NCBI GenBank assembly: GCA_018105865.1
Contig: CM030865.1
Location: 760,141-824,140, forward strand
DNA from: Metaphire vulgaris
Lineage: Eukaryota; Annelida; Clitellata; Crassiclitellata; Megascolecidae
Direction of reading: 5' to 3'
Length of the DNA stretch: 64,000 nt
The notes below the pieces were generated by a model that was given only the letters and a program-made list of their open reading frames with translations, did not search any database and was not told the origin of the DNA. How positions within the stretch are numbered: the first letter of the stretch is position 1; each line of letters opens with the position of its first letter. Positions 46,601-55,525 of this stretch are shown here, in pieces. The translations under genes were made by a program, and so were the position numbers.

Positions 46601-48005
46601 GTTGGAAATATGCCCCCACGAGGCTGATTTTAGACAGTTACACACCGATTGTATCGATTTACGAATAGGCAGATTGACCGATTGCCACAGTAATGATTTT
46701 GTATTCTAAAGGTTCGTGCATAGATTGGAAAATGACTTCGGACATGGTGGCAGGGAAGGGTGCCTATCAGAACGACATGAACGAAGAGGACTGTAAGCTG
46801 AGTTGCATCAAAACGCTCCCTAACTGTCAATCGGCCGACTGGGTGCCGAACACCACGTCACCGTGTGTCCACCACGCCGCCGAAGAGGTCGAAGAAATGC
46901 AAACGCAAGTGGGCAGCGCTCATTGGAAAATAAAGACAGTACCTTGCACAGGTATGATCAGCGATAGGTAGAAATAATCAATCAATCAATCAATCAATCA
47001 ACCAATCAATCAGGCAGTCAGTCAGGCAGTCAATCAATAAATCAATAGTAAAATTCCTTTAGCACTATTTTAAGCATCGCTTTGGCGTCAGTCGATGGTC
47101 GCGGCATAGTGAAAAAGTCACTCCAGTACAAGAGATAGTGCCTAATTTTTGAAAAAACTTGATTAGCAGGTGCTCTTCACTTCTCTGTCAAAAGTGCTAG
47201 CCATTCACACGTCTGCCAATACCATTCTCTATAGTTTAAAAATGTCCTTTAAAATGTCCAATTTACGCATTATAGAGAATACTACGGGAAAAATTCTGAA
47301 TGCCAAGCACTTTTTATACACAAGAGATAGTGGCCTAATTTTTGGAAAAAAACTTGACTAGCAGGTGCTCCTCACTTACCTGCCAAATGTGCTAGCCATT
47401 CACACGTCTGCCAATACCATATTCTGTAGTTTAAAAATGTCCTTAAATGTCCAATTTACGCAATAGATAATACGACAGGCAAAATTCTGAATGCCAAACA
47501 CTTTTTATATAAAACTACAGAGAACTGTATTGGCAGACGTGTGAATGGCTAGCACTACTGGTTTCCCTATCCTATCCCAAGGGGTACATCTACCCCTAAC
47601 CCTAGGGGTACTACTACTCCTAGGGGTACCCCTACTTCTAGCCATACCCCTAGGGGTACCAATACTCCTACCCCTAGGGGTTCCCCTACCCTTAAGTTTA
47701 TTCGAATGCCTCTGGACTGAATGTTACTAAATTATAAGAAGTGTCAATGTTCAAAATGTCATGCTTTTTTCCACAAAATGAACAATCATACGGCTTATCA
47801 ACTGTACTATTATAAGTCTTTGGTGTTGTCACGGACTTTCAAGTTCAACTATATTCCGAGTAATTTCGCAACTGATATAATTTTGATCCCCAATCTGAAT
47901 TAGGCCTATACACGATCAATGGTAATCGTATATGCCATCAGTCTAGGGCTCTAGGGCCTAGGCTACTTTGTTCTGTGCGAAAGATTTTGAAGAATAATTA
48001 ATCAG

Positions 48006-48103
<98 letters not shown>

Positions 48104-48581
48104 TAATTGAATGCATCTACCAATTGGCATATGATGGAATGATACAATAGCAATTATGTCTTTAAAGGTATTTGCACAGAATTAGAAAAACATCCAGAAA
48201 CAGAGTTTAACTACGCGTTCCATCAAGCAGGCGTGACATCGGAGATTATGTGCAAGATAAAGTGCATGGCGTCATTTCCTGGCTGTCAATCGCTTGACTG
48301 GGTCCTGGATGGAGGCGGTGTATGTTACCACCATTTCAACGGCATCAATCAAACCGCACGTACTAATCTGGAGTCTGTTCACTGGAAAGTAATCCAAGTA
48401 CCGTGCCAAGGTACGATCAGTAAAAAGCGAACAGTAGACTAATAATGTCCGGTGTGCAGGTTGCAGGTATAGGTTAGGCCTACTGAGAAAAGCTAAGTAA
48501 CGCACTAACTCTATTATACTATCTCTCCCTCACAGCAATTTCGAAAAAGACAGATCTCTCTCTCTCTATACAATATCGTGG

Positions 48582-48644
<63 letters not shown>

Positions 48645-48732
48645 CAGCAAACGATTGGTCTCACGAAATGCCAGAGAAAAGTTTAGTCAAGAAAAGAAAT
48701 AATAATAATAATAATAATAATAATTATTATTA

Positions 48733-48820
<88 letters not shown>

Positions 48821-50373
48821 GCTGTAATTCAAATACATCCGCCGGCAATCAGCCGAATGTGATAAAAGGGTAATTTCGGTCACCCACTCACCCGTGATCT
48901 CTTGTCAGCCTCTTGCGACTATTATGACGATACTCTGTTTCAGGGTTTAATCTAGGCCGTTTCCGGAGGGGAAAATTGTCCTTTACCCCCGGATATTTCA
49001 AATTCCCCGGAATTTTGGCATACTACATAGACTAACAGCAACTCCCCTAGCAGAATTCCCCCATCTTTGTCAGTTTCCCCCGGCTTTGTCAGTTCGCCCC
49101 CCGGGGGTCCAGGAGTCTAGATTAAACAATTGGCACATCAACTAAATGAAAGCCCTGCTGAATATCTTGTGGAATGGTTAGTAGGGCAATCAAGGGAAGA
49201 GCCGCGTGTTATTATAGGCCTACAACAGGTTTTATAGATATCGAATACAAGTTTTATCATTAATTCGCTGTGTGAGAGAAGGCAATTGAACGCCTGTTGA
49301 ATAGAGGGCGTATAGGCCCTAGATATGTAAAAATCTAATCGATTTGAAGAAATTCTCCGAAAAAATTTACATTTTCCTCTTGTTCCATCTTCATTGCTTT
49401 AAGATTTGCAAGAATAACGAATAATATCTTTCTCAATTTCGATCTACAGGGTTCGAAATAGAGCACTCCCAGCCATTTCATACTACACACTAACGCCATT
49501 GACTGTAATAGAACGAGGCACATCCAGTGTTTAATCTAGGCCGTTTCCGGGGAAAATTGCCCTTTTCCCCTGGCTTTGTCAGTTCCCCCCGGCTTTGTCA
49601 GTTTCCCCCCGGAGTCCAGGATTCTAGATTAAACACTGCTCTGTTTCTCATATCTTATGCAATTAGTGAAGGATTTTTAGCGATTTTTGCTCATATCTTA
49701 TGCAATTAGTTAAGGATTTTTAGCGATTTTTGCAAATTTCCGCATGACCAAATGTCACAGTAATACTTATGTCTTAAAAGAGTCGTGTGGAAAGTGGAAG
49801 GAAACGGCAGACACTCGATTGAAATCTGGGACCTTCCTACCAGATATTCTCTCGGAAGATATGTGCAAGATGGCGTGCATGCTGAATTCTACCTGTCGTT
49901 CGGTTGACTGGCTACCGGACGAAAGCAGGAAGTGTTTTCTACATTTCGAGGCAAATCAAAAGATATTTTTCTGGAATGCGGTTAACTGGGAATTCCAAAG
50001 AACTAGATCTTGCGAAAGTAAGACAAACGAAAAGTCAAAGTTTCCTCTCCTTTAGACTTCAGAGCAAGATCATGATGGCAGAATTCAGTATGCAGTAGGC
50101 CTAGCAGCAACAGTGGCAGGTTCCAGGATTTCTTGGTGGGGGGGTTAATGAATTCATAGGGTCCCAAATAGAAGTGGAAAAATAGGGCCAGGCCGGTTGA
50201 CTGTGGAAACTCAAACCTTTGGTGGTGAGATGAAAATAGAACCTCCACTGCAGAGATCAGGGAAAAATCAGTAAACTTTACCCCAAAAGTCTGACAAAAG
50301 GAATATTTCCGCTAATTTTCTTCAGTCGTGCAATTGTTATATTCTTACTTACTAAGTTTTAGGAATCAATAGA

Positions 50374-50415
<42 letters not shown>

Positions 50416-50465
50416 CTACTAACAGCTTCTCTCATAAAATGTACTACTACTACTTGTTACTTACT

Positions 50466-50497
<32 letters not shown>

Positions 50498-50684
50498 AAT
50501 TGACAATGCAAGGACTAGTGCTACACTACTGTTGAAACGAATTAAAACCACATATTGTTGTGTGCCCATCTTTGCTGTGTCAAACTACTAGAATTGTCAT
50601 CATATTCTGTCTCAATTTTTTCTAGAGCTTTCTGAAATGCCACGAAAACATTAATAGTAGACTACTTATTAGAAACAGCAATTA

Positions 50685-50734
<50 letters not shown>

Positions 50735-50749
50735 TACTATTGGCATCGA

Positions 50750-50808
<59 letters not shown>

Positions 50809-53800
50809 GGCATCGATCAGCTAATAGTAACCGTGTAGCAATAGATTTCTTGTAAACTGCACTTATTATAATAATTATCAAACACAACGTGATTTCGAAA
50901 ATGCAATTTCACTCGTGGAATAAAGATGAACACAGCATCATTCATCGGCCATCAATGACTCTGTCAGAGAGAAACAGACTTTAGCAGCGGACGGTTGTTA
51001 TCGCTTTTGAAAAGTCTCATTAGGCCTACATTTATTAATTATCAGATTATGGAGTTCACTAAAATCCGATGTTCTGTTAATTTCAGTGGTGGCGCCACCG
51101 ACGACGACGACGACGACGACGGAAACCCGTGAGTGTTGATATCAACAGTTATTGAAAATATCTCGAGAAATATTTTTGCTTTTTTGGCAACATTGCTTAA
51201 GAGTAGTGATGCCCCTTTTTGGCTTGTTTGACTTTTGACAATAAAATGAACCATGTTTTTTGTTATTTCATAGCCCAAAACACCCGTGCACATGCCCATT
51301 GGGACACGACCTTCATAAAAAACACACCTGTGTCAGGACACGAGGGAAAAAGCCATGTTTGAGTCCCTGCATACGACTCGCGCGTATGCGTTCAAACAGC
51401 GAACATTCTAAATATGATTTCCTAAGAGAAACAACCAAACATTCTCAGTGATGTGAAGGTCGTTCCCGTTCTTTGCTTGTAAAGTGATGGCCATCGTAAC
51501 CAACAAAACTAAAAAACACGAAAGGCAGATAACTTTATCTGTAGTTTCTTATGAATTGTTGCAAATGAACAACGACAAACAAAGTAACAACTAAACGTCG
51601 AATGTTTCTACTTAGCGACAACGACAACGAAGATGGTGCCGCAAAAGATAAAGCCAACAACAACTGGTTATTATCATTTAGTTGCAAGACAATCGATTTA
51701 AAAGAAATATAGGAGCCTATAAAACACGGGCATTTTTAATTGACTGCGAAACTTAGGCAAAAATTTAATTATGGTGAAATAGCAAAATCATCATCAGCAG
51801 TACTGATGACAACTGTGGTTGTATCAAAGTATGGATAAATAGTATCATTATCAACGTAATCATCATTCTAAAAAATCATTGTTGATAGAAAAGGTGGGCC
51901 CTAAATTTTAATTTTGCACGTGGGTCCGGTAGGCCTACCGATGTACCAGTTGTACCGTGGTAAATCCCCCGCTGCTCATAAGAAAGGTAGCTTAAACTGT
52001 TCTAACGGTGGTTGATTGCTAGCATCAATGTAGACAAATTTTGTTTTCTCTTTTTCAGTTACCACAAGACGTAAAGTTACTACTGCGCAAATGGAAGAGC
52101 CGACAACTGAGGGTTAGTGTTTTTAACCCCTTAACTGGGGATCCCGGATATATCCGTCCATTTTACATTGAGTTACAGTTAAATACACGGTTAAGGGGTT
52201 AAAAATCTCTCGAAGAATAAACCTACTGATGACGCTCGGTCGGTCGGTCATTGTCGGTCTCTATTAAAAGCCTTGACGATTCCTTATATATTCCTCAACG
52301 CAAGCCACTGAATAAAATACAATGTATATAGGCTACGTAAGGTGGAATTGATGCTGTTGCGACTGCTGGTAACAGAAGCGGCGCAGGCAGTTATAGGTCT
52401 AAACAGCGAAGCCTAATTTTAAAATTATGGTTCAAGATTAAGAATTTAACCGAAAACCAAACTGGGTATCAGAAGACAGGTAAAACTGCCAATTCATCAC
52501 TTTCACTTGTTCATGGGCGTCAAATTGCACCCCCCCCTGGAAAAATTGTGGAGTCATGAAAAAAGTAAAATTGCTTGTTTCTTTCGTCACAAAACCTTGT
52601 TTTGCACCCCCCTGGAAAAATGTCTGCGGACGCCCATGCACTTGTTCGTTATTCTCTTGTGATGAAGCTTCTGATGCATTTGTTCATTCTTTTCTTCTCA
52701 TATTCTGCAACAGCGCTCATTTGGAAATCGTTTAACGCACTCATTTGTTGATTTAGGTGAAAAGAAGGGCGGTTCGTCGATAATCATCGTCCTATTAGTG
52801 GTTGGCGTGATTGTAGCCGTGATAGCGATCTTTGCCGTACGGTGAGTAGCCTACATCAGAGGTTCACAATTTTGGGAGGCTCTCGCGGACCCCAGCCATA
52901 TCCTCCGCGGACCCCCTACGGTCCGCGGACCACAATTTTGGAACCGCTGGCCTACATGTTAAGAACTTCTATTGCCTTTGCAATTAATGCAACACTGAAC
53001 GCCTTTGTTTCTGATTTTCTTCCTGCAATTCTTATTTGCCGTGATTTGATTACTGTACATCGCTTTATGTTGATTATAATGGCCTAATTTTTCATTTGTC
53101 GTAATTCATGCAGGCGTTTCAGGAGCGAAGCCCCCAAAAGCGACGAGGAAAAGGTAAAAAATATTCGCAATCGTAACAATCACTTTCTTCTGAATGTCCT
53201 AGTATGACCATATGCAAAATACATGAACAGAAATCCAACTCTGTCTTAGAACCCAACCATTTCCTGTCTCATTCACTCGATTAACTATAGGCCTACGTCA
53301 AATATATCTGGTATTCTCTTTTTAGTAGGTCTATTTAGGAGAACGCAAAAAGCAATTTGTGATGGTAATGGGGTTATAAATTAATCAAATTGACCTAAAG
53401 TACAGTACATAAAGACACGCTCATTAACGCATTTCGACTGCGCAGATATGTCGGTACCGAGATCAAAGGAAAATTGAAAGGTGATTTTACCTTCTACGGT
53501 CTAAAGGGGAATTTGAAATATCCACATCTTGAGATAACATAGCGAAAATTAATGCATTTGAAACCGCTTCTGAATATCAACAGCTGCCCGACGAACATAT
53601 TTCGCTGCCGATCACAATGCATTCAGTGTTTATTCTAGGCCTGTTTTGGAAGGGGGAATCCCCTAAGTTTTAAAATTCCCCCCCCCCCAAAAAAAAATTG
53701 TATATGTTGGCTTGGGGATGGAAATTTCCCCCCCCCCAAAAAAGCGTGGAGAGACAAATCTTGTCCCCAAACATTTCAACCCCCCCTAGAATAAACACTG

Positions 53801-54304
53801 CAATGCATTGACCCACGGTTAGCCCTATCAATCGCCAGCTATGGTGCATGTACCCTGCCATTGCACTTCTATTTCAAGGAACTCCTGGAAAAGACGAAGG
53901 CTCAAGCAAACATGACAGGCCCGGACGGGGCTCCTTTGTACGGCCCGGAAGGGGATACCGGTCCAATGACGGTCCCCATTATTATAGAAACCACGGCACC
54001 AGATGAACACCTAGAACCAGCGCCAACCGAGAACCTATTCATGCCGCCGACGATGGAGACCGAGCCGCTGACGTCGCCCCCGGGGCTGACCGTCACCCCG
54101 GCGCCGCGGGCGACACCGTCGAAGGGGACCTCCAAAGGGGACCAGCTAAAGAGGACGTCGAGGAAGGACGGCAGAGAGTCGAAAGGCGATCAGCTGAAGA
54201 AGACGTCGACCAAAACGAAAGGTCCGAACGAAAAACCCGGCAAGGAAGTCAGAAGGACACCGTCTATGGACAGACGCGAAAGGGAAGCCCGACAGAAAAG
54301 ATGA
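35662..54304 (+). CDS. Type I receptor with ten PAN/apple-like domains
   Basis: Exons: 35662-35731, 36589-36831, 37538-37795, 39637-39870, 40631-40882, 42440-42681, 43351-43599, 45444-45698, 46712-46951, 48168-48410, 49781-50017, 51087-51128, 51616-51666, 52059-52112, 52757-52841, 53114-53153, 53879-54304. About 1,073 residues if one base missing in exon 42440 is allowed for. Signal peptide MKAVALLSFVLLLSIVRS; ten six-cysteine PAN-like domains, one per exon, all entering and leaving in phase 1; a Thr/Pro stalk from three short exons; transmembrane helix IIIVLLVVGVIVAVIAIFAV; a tail rich in Pro, Thr, Lys and Arg. PAN/apple modules bind proteins or glycans in known families, so an adhesion or recognition role at the cell surface is likely. 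Orthologue not recognised. Confidence 0.85.
35770..35991. mobile_element. hAT-like MITE (CAGGGCCGGATTAAGG), perfect TSD
   Basis: Inverted ends CAGGGCCGGATTAAG and CTTAATATGGTCCTG, flanked by AAAATAAC twice (35762-35769, 35992-35999). It lies 38 bases past the signal-peptide exon. A related copy (CAGTGCCGGATTAAC) lies at 45941-46238. Confidence 0.88.
36308..36332 (+). repeat. (CA)n microsatellite
   Basis: Twelve or so CA units in the first PAN-gene intron. Confidence 0.85.
36487..36563. mobile_element. Mariner-like hairpin MITE, TA flanked
   Basis: A 77-bp near-palindrome: CAGGGTGGCGCAAAAAACCG at one end and its inverse at the other, with TA on each side. CAGGGTGxCxCAAAA-type ends plus TA duplications are typical of Tc1/mariner. 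A longer, diverged copy with the same ends lies at 59383-59528 in a PGK intron. Confidence 0.85.
36589..36831 (+). CDS. PAN domain 1 (subtype I)
   Basis: Landmarks CAKWERTRD, TEDMCKIACMAFPDCEALDW, RKCHHHY, NYWKITRNAVC. Six cysteines. Subtype I is defined here by CxxW at the start, EDMCKxxC, CxSxDW-like centre and HWK-type end. The acceptor is only 25 bases past a mariner-like hairpin. Confidence 0.88.
37171..37270 (+). mobile_element. hAT-like MITE, family C, one end only
   Basis: CAGTGGCGCAGCGAGGG and the GACGAGCAAAAAAG block, then unrelated sequence; 3' end missing. Confidence 0.5.
37377..37456. mobile_element. Palindromic TTAA-flanked MITE
   Basis: Near-identical to 585-664, flanked by TTAA. 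It lies 81 bases before the acceptor of PAN exon 37538. Confidence 0.8.
37538..37795 (+). CDS. PAN domain 2 (subtype II)
   Basis: Landmarks NCTDAFRGKERRRMEG, ECMAVCLARDACHGFEWW, ERCVIQGD, TVYYEIGRPYCKG. Subtype II differs from subtype I by CxxxCLARxxCxGFxW and the YYEIGxPxC end. A (TA)n run begins five bases past the donor. Confidence 0.88.
37801..37869. repeat. (TA)n microsatellite
   Basis: Starts five bases inside the intron after PAN exon 37538-37795. Confidence 0.9.
38853..39043. mobile_element. MITE family G
   Basis: AGTGTTTATTCTAGCC to TAGAATAAACACTG with G-runs; same family as 31404-31582. Confidence 0.65.
39345..39535. mobile_element. hAT-like MITE, family B
   Basis: CAGTGGCGGCTCCACC to GAGCCGCCACTG, flanked by AATAGGCC and AATAGGAC (7 of 8). 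It lies about 100 bases before PAN exon 39637. Confidence 0.85.
39637..39870 (+). CDS. PAN domain 3 (subtype I)
   Basis: Landmarks FCVQWKLYPD, TEDLCKRLCIVAFPKCRSVDW, RKCYHYYD, SHWIIERNPC. Six cysteines, phase 1-1. Confidence 0.88.
39955..40260 (+). pseudogene. Degenerate PAN subtype II exon
   Basis: After a good acceptor (TTTTTTCTCACAG) the frame NCKSTKNQVTPALSHLLAAY, FDCNKACLAHGKCLIASFGG, DRCRRQFL keeps the subtype II cysteine spacing. However, it would be entered in phase 2 rather than phase 1, and it lacks the YYEIGxPxC end and a matching phase 1 donor. Read from the normal phase it meets TGA within four codons. It looks like a decayed domain exon and is probably skipped. Confidence 0.55.
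40420..40487. mobile_element. Palindromic TTAA-flanked MITE (reverse)
   Basis: TTAACCCCTTAACTATATAT to GGTTAGAGGGTTAA; reverse copy of the element at 585-664. Confidence 0.75.
40631..40882 (+). CDS. PAN domain 4 (subtype I)
   Basis: Landmarks CMEWKRQLNN, SEEMCKIKCVLMSPECRSIDW, KCYHNFHLP, VHWNLEKVPC. Six cysteines, phase 1-1. Confidence 0.88.
41855..42150 (+). repeat. Compound ACT/GCT then TTA triplet microsatellite
   Basis: ACT/GCT triplets to about 42100, then a (TTA)n run to 42150. The poly-Thr frame is repeat-derived. It lies in the intron before the frameshifted PAN exon. Confidence 0.9.
42440..42681 (+). CDS. PAN domain 5 (subtype I) with 1-nt frameshift
   Basis: The first two-thirds read in frame (ETCAEWLGFP, SEDMCKKTCMAFSKCDAIDW, RPNDEK), then the frame is lost at a run of seven A (about 42593-42599). 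The +1 frame continues the domain (CYHLEEEGVLL, SQFWRVYRDGECKG) to a GTAGG donor. Exon length 242 breaks the phase 1-1 rule by one base. An eighth A would repair it. Either a sequencing or assembly slip in a homopolymer, or a real allele that truncates or skips the domain. Confidence 0.85.
42793..43145 (-). mobile_element. LINE 3' part with (ATG)n tail
   Basis: The minus strand contains TQGRPRRMLLDWMMKTDTQS, HKTYAEITKKKQDAERNWNN, ALNLSQDREH and then ATG repeats. 'GRPRRxxLDxM' is the usual C-terminal motif of RTE/CR1-type endonuclease-reverse transcriptases. It has several stops and frameshifts, so it is dead. Confidence 0.7.
43351..43599 (+). CDS. PAN domain 6 (subtype II)
   Basis: Landmarks DCVEAIRARERSQFNGDG, QCKKACIARSGCFGFNWF, QKCTLQFD, TYYEIGRPRCNG. 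Six cysteines, phase 1-1, acceptor CTGTTTCGCAG. Confidence 0.88.
43638..43965 (-). mobile_element. LINE 3' part with (ATG)n tail
   Basis: The minus strand encodes RRKMNFFGHICRMKDNRLVK, IMLGTMDGENRRGRPRREWL, then LHTDQRNTGPRNMETNCDSG and a 48-base ATG run. 'FGHxxRM...GxxRRGRPRxxWL' is the conserved C-terminus of LINE reverse transcriptases. It lies 39 bases past the donor of PAN exon 43351-43599. Confidence 0.8.
43990..44047 (+). mobile_element. hAT-like MITE family A, 3' half
   Basis: GTCGGTCTCAAATTCGGGGG to AAAAATATCCCTG; 5' half missing. Confidence 0.6.
44710..45127. mobile_element. DNA transposon relic (GGGGCTGTCCATTAATTACG)
   Basis: Inverted ends GGGGCTGTCCATTAATTACG and TAATTAATGGACAGCCCC around about 380 bases with repeated GTTTGACAGTTGTTGACAGG blocks. 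A one-ended copy lies at 32574-32700. Confidence 0.75.
45444..45698 (+). CDS. PAN domain 7 (subtype II)
   Basis: Landmarks RCIDAFRKHQGMKFEDEG, DCKTACLSRVKCYGFDWL, HRCFLQSK, VYYQIGIPGSSCRG. Its acceptor (CTCTTTCGCAG) closely matches that of domain 6, as expected for a tandem duplicate. Confidence 0.88.
45941..46238. mobile_element. hAT-like MITE (CAGTGCCGGATTAAC)
   Basis: Inverted ends CAGTGCCGGATTAAC and GGTTAATACGTCACTG. Same family type as 35770-35991. Confidence 0.7.
46712..46951 (+). CDS. PAN domain 8 (subtype I)
   Basis: Landmarks CIDWKMTSD, NEEDCKLSCIKTLPNCQSADW, PCVHHAAEE, AHWKIKTVPC. Six cysteines, phase 1-1. Confidence 0.88.
47100..47540. repeat. ~190-bp direct repeats, second cluster
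   Basis: At least two copies of the unit found at 6.95-7.28 kb (GCTAGCCATTCACACGTCTG), plus an inverted part near 47.53 kb, followed by CCCTAGGGGTAC-type simple repeats to 47.69 kb. Confidence 0.7.
48008..48103. repeat. (AAT)n microsatellite
   Basis: About 32 AAT units, 65 bases before the acceptor of PAN exon 48168. Confidence 0.9.
48168..48410 (+). CDS. PAN domain 9 (subtype I)
   Basis: Landmarks CTELEKHPE, SEIMCKIKCMASFPGCQSLDW, VCYHHFNG, VHWKVIQVPC. The tryptophan after the first Cys is lost. Six cysteines, phase 1-1. Confidence 0.88.
48581..48815. repeat. (TA)n plus AAT/ATT inverted microsatellites
   Basis: TA run at 48581-48645, then AAT units at 48700-48725 facing a long ATT run to 48815, forming an inverted pair able to fold back. 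Confidence 0.85.
48944..49128. mobile_element. hAT-like MITE, family F
   Basis: CAGGGTTTAATCTAGGCCG to GTCTAGATTAAACA with CCCCCGG inner blocks. Confidence 0.65.
49525..49638. mobile_element. hAT-like MITE, family F, short
   Basis: CAGTGTTTAATCTAGGCCG to CTAGATTAAACACTG; internally shortened copy. Confidence 0.75.
49781..50017 (+). CDS. PAN domain 10 (subtype I)
   Basis: Landmarks SCGKWKETAD, SEDMCKMACMLNSTCRSVDW, RKCFLHFE, NWEFQRTRSC. Six cysteines, phase 1-1; leads into the stalk exons. Confidence 0.88.
50685..50808. repeat. Two (TTA)n runs in duplicated context
   Basis: TTA runs at about 50685-50732 and 50751-50808, each followed by GGCATCGATCA, so the run and its flank were duplicated. 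Confidence 0.85.
51087..52112 (+). CDS. Thr/Pro stalk exons of the PAN receptor
   Basis: Three short phase 1-1 exons, 51087-51128, 51616-51666 and 52059-52112, encode MVAPPTTTTTTTET, PTTTTKMVPQKIKPTTT and VTTRRKVTTAQMEEPTTEG. They look like an O-glycosylated spacer. An ACG triplet repeat in the first may vary in length between individuals. Confidence 0.75.
52123..52202. mobile_element. Palindromic TTAA-flanked MITE (reverse)
   Basis: TTAACCCCTTAACTGGGGAT to ACGGTTAAGGGGTTAA. It lies 10 bases past the donor of stalk exon 52059-52112. Confidence 0.8.
52757..54304 (+). CDS. Transmembrane and cytoplasmic exons of the PAN receptor
   Basis: Exons 52757-52841 (IIIVLLVVGVIVAVIAIFAV helix), 53114-53153 (RRFRSEAPKSDEEK) and 53879-54304. 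The last begins ELLEKTKAQANMTG, continues as a Pro/Thr-rich segment (ETTAPDEHLEPAPTENLF) and ends in a Lys/Arg-rich region with the duplicated ESKGDQLKKTS / TSKGDQLKRTS block, stop TGA. Strongly basic tails can bind membrane lipids or cytoskeleton; no kinase or ITAM motif seen. Confidence 0.8.
53623..53803. mobile_element. MITE family G
   Basis: CAGTGTTTATTCTAGGCC to TAGAATAAACACTG. It lies 76 bases before the last PAN-gene exon. Confidence 0.7.
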
Positions 54305-55525
54305 ATCTCATTCTACAATAAGTTTTTTTAAAATTTCCAACAGTACCAATTCCAATTATGTCAGTAATAATTAATTGATTCTCTCGCGTATCGTTTGCAA
54401 GTCTTATCTACGTAACGATTACTCCAATTTCTAGAGCATTTCAACCGCACATCTCGGCCTGTGCTGTATAATTGTGTGCTTCTCTATCTCTGTTGAAATA
54501 AGTCACTTTGTAAGGAGATTATAAATATGTTTACGACTGCAGAAGAAGTTCAATGAGTTACCGTTCTAATTTAGGTAACACAATTTACAAGTTACAAGTC
54601 CTTGTTCCTGGTCCTGACCTTAAAGGTTGGGTTCTTGGTCCTGGCCTTGAGGGATGGGTCCTTGGTTTGTCCTTGTATTAATTTAGAGTTCTGACCTGCA
54701 GGCCTAATTAATGTTTAAAAACTCATTTAGGCCTATGATATATTTATTATGTTTTACGGCCTGTGTTCATGGCACCCACATAATGTTACAAAACGACAAT
54801 CAGAGCAGCATAAAGAGGAATATTATATATGAAGGCCTTTGCAGGCTAGACCTATAAAGCAAACCTTACCCACCTTGTTTCAGTGTAGATATTTTCAGAA
54901 CCCCCGGGTCATAATGCGTGAAATTAGGTGAACATGTGCCTTATTATATACTGACTCTAACTATTTAATTTAAGTCTTTCAATCCAATTCCAAAGTTCAA
55001 CTGCGTCGCCTTGCGGAAACCAGTATAGAGGCAGGGCCGCCGAGAGGGGGCAGGGGGAGGGGCAATTGCACAGGAGTCCGGCAGCCTGCAGGGGGCCCGG
55101 TGATGATGATGATGATGATGATGATGTATTAACAATAGCCTGAACCATGAAAAAGACTGACAAGCAAAAAAGGTCATCTTCTCCGACTCACGTCATTCAT
55201 GAGCACAGGGGCCCGGCGAATGTCAGAGGCCCCCGGGCCGATCATGTCAGTTAGGCCCCTAAACAGGAGCGAGAAGTACAAAAAAGGTCATCAACTCTTT
55301 CACGCACTTGTCGGGTCGTGGGCCCGGGAATTCTCTCGGCCGCCCTGAGTAGACGTAGAACGGGTCAACAAAAAACATAAGCTAGGCCTATATTCTCTGT
55401 TCTATTACAGTAAAAGTAGTAGTGCACTTTTCCTTTGGTGTCAGTGGCGACTTCACATGAGGGACCCGTGCCCATTTATTGATTGCCTGGCCCTTTCACT
55501 AGACCCCCTCGTTGGGACCTCTATA

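Noticed and set aside
47545..47730. Hydrophobic 61-codon ORF (LLLGVPLLLAIPLGVPILL)
   Set aside because: Translation of a CCCTAGGGGTAC simple repeat.
54957..55177. ORFs around the TGATGA run at 55.1 kb
   Set aside because: Poly-His/Ser from an ATG/TCA microsatellite next to a GC-rich dispersed repeat; no exon signals.
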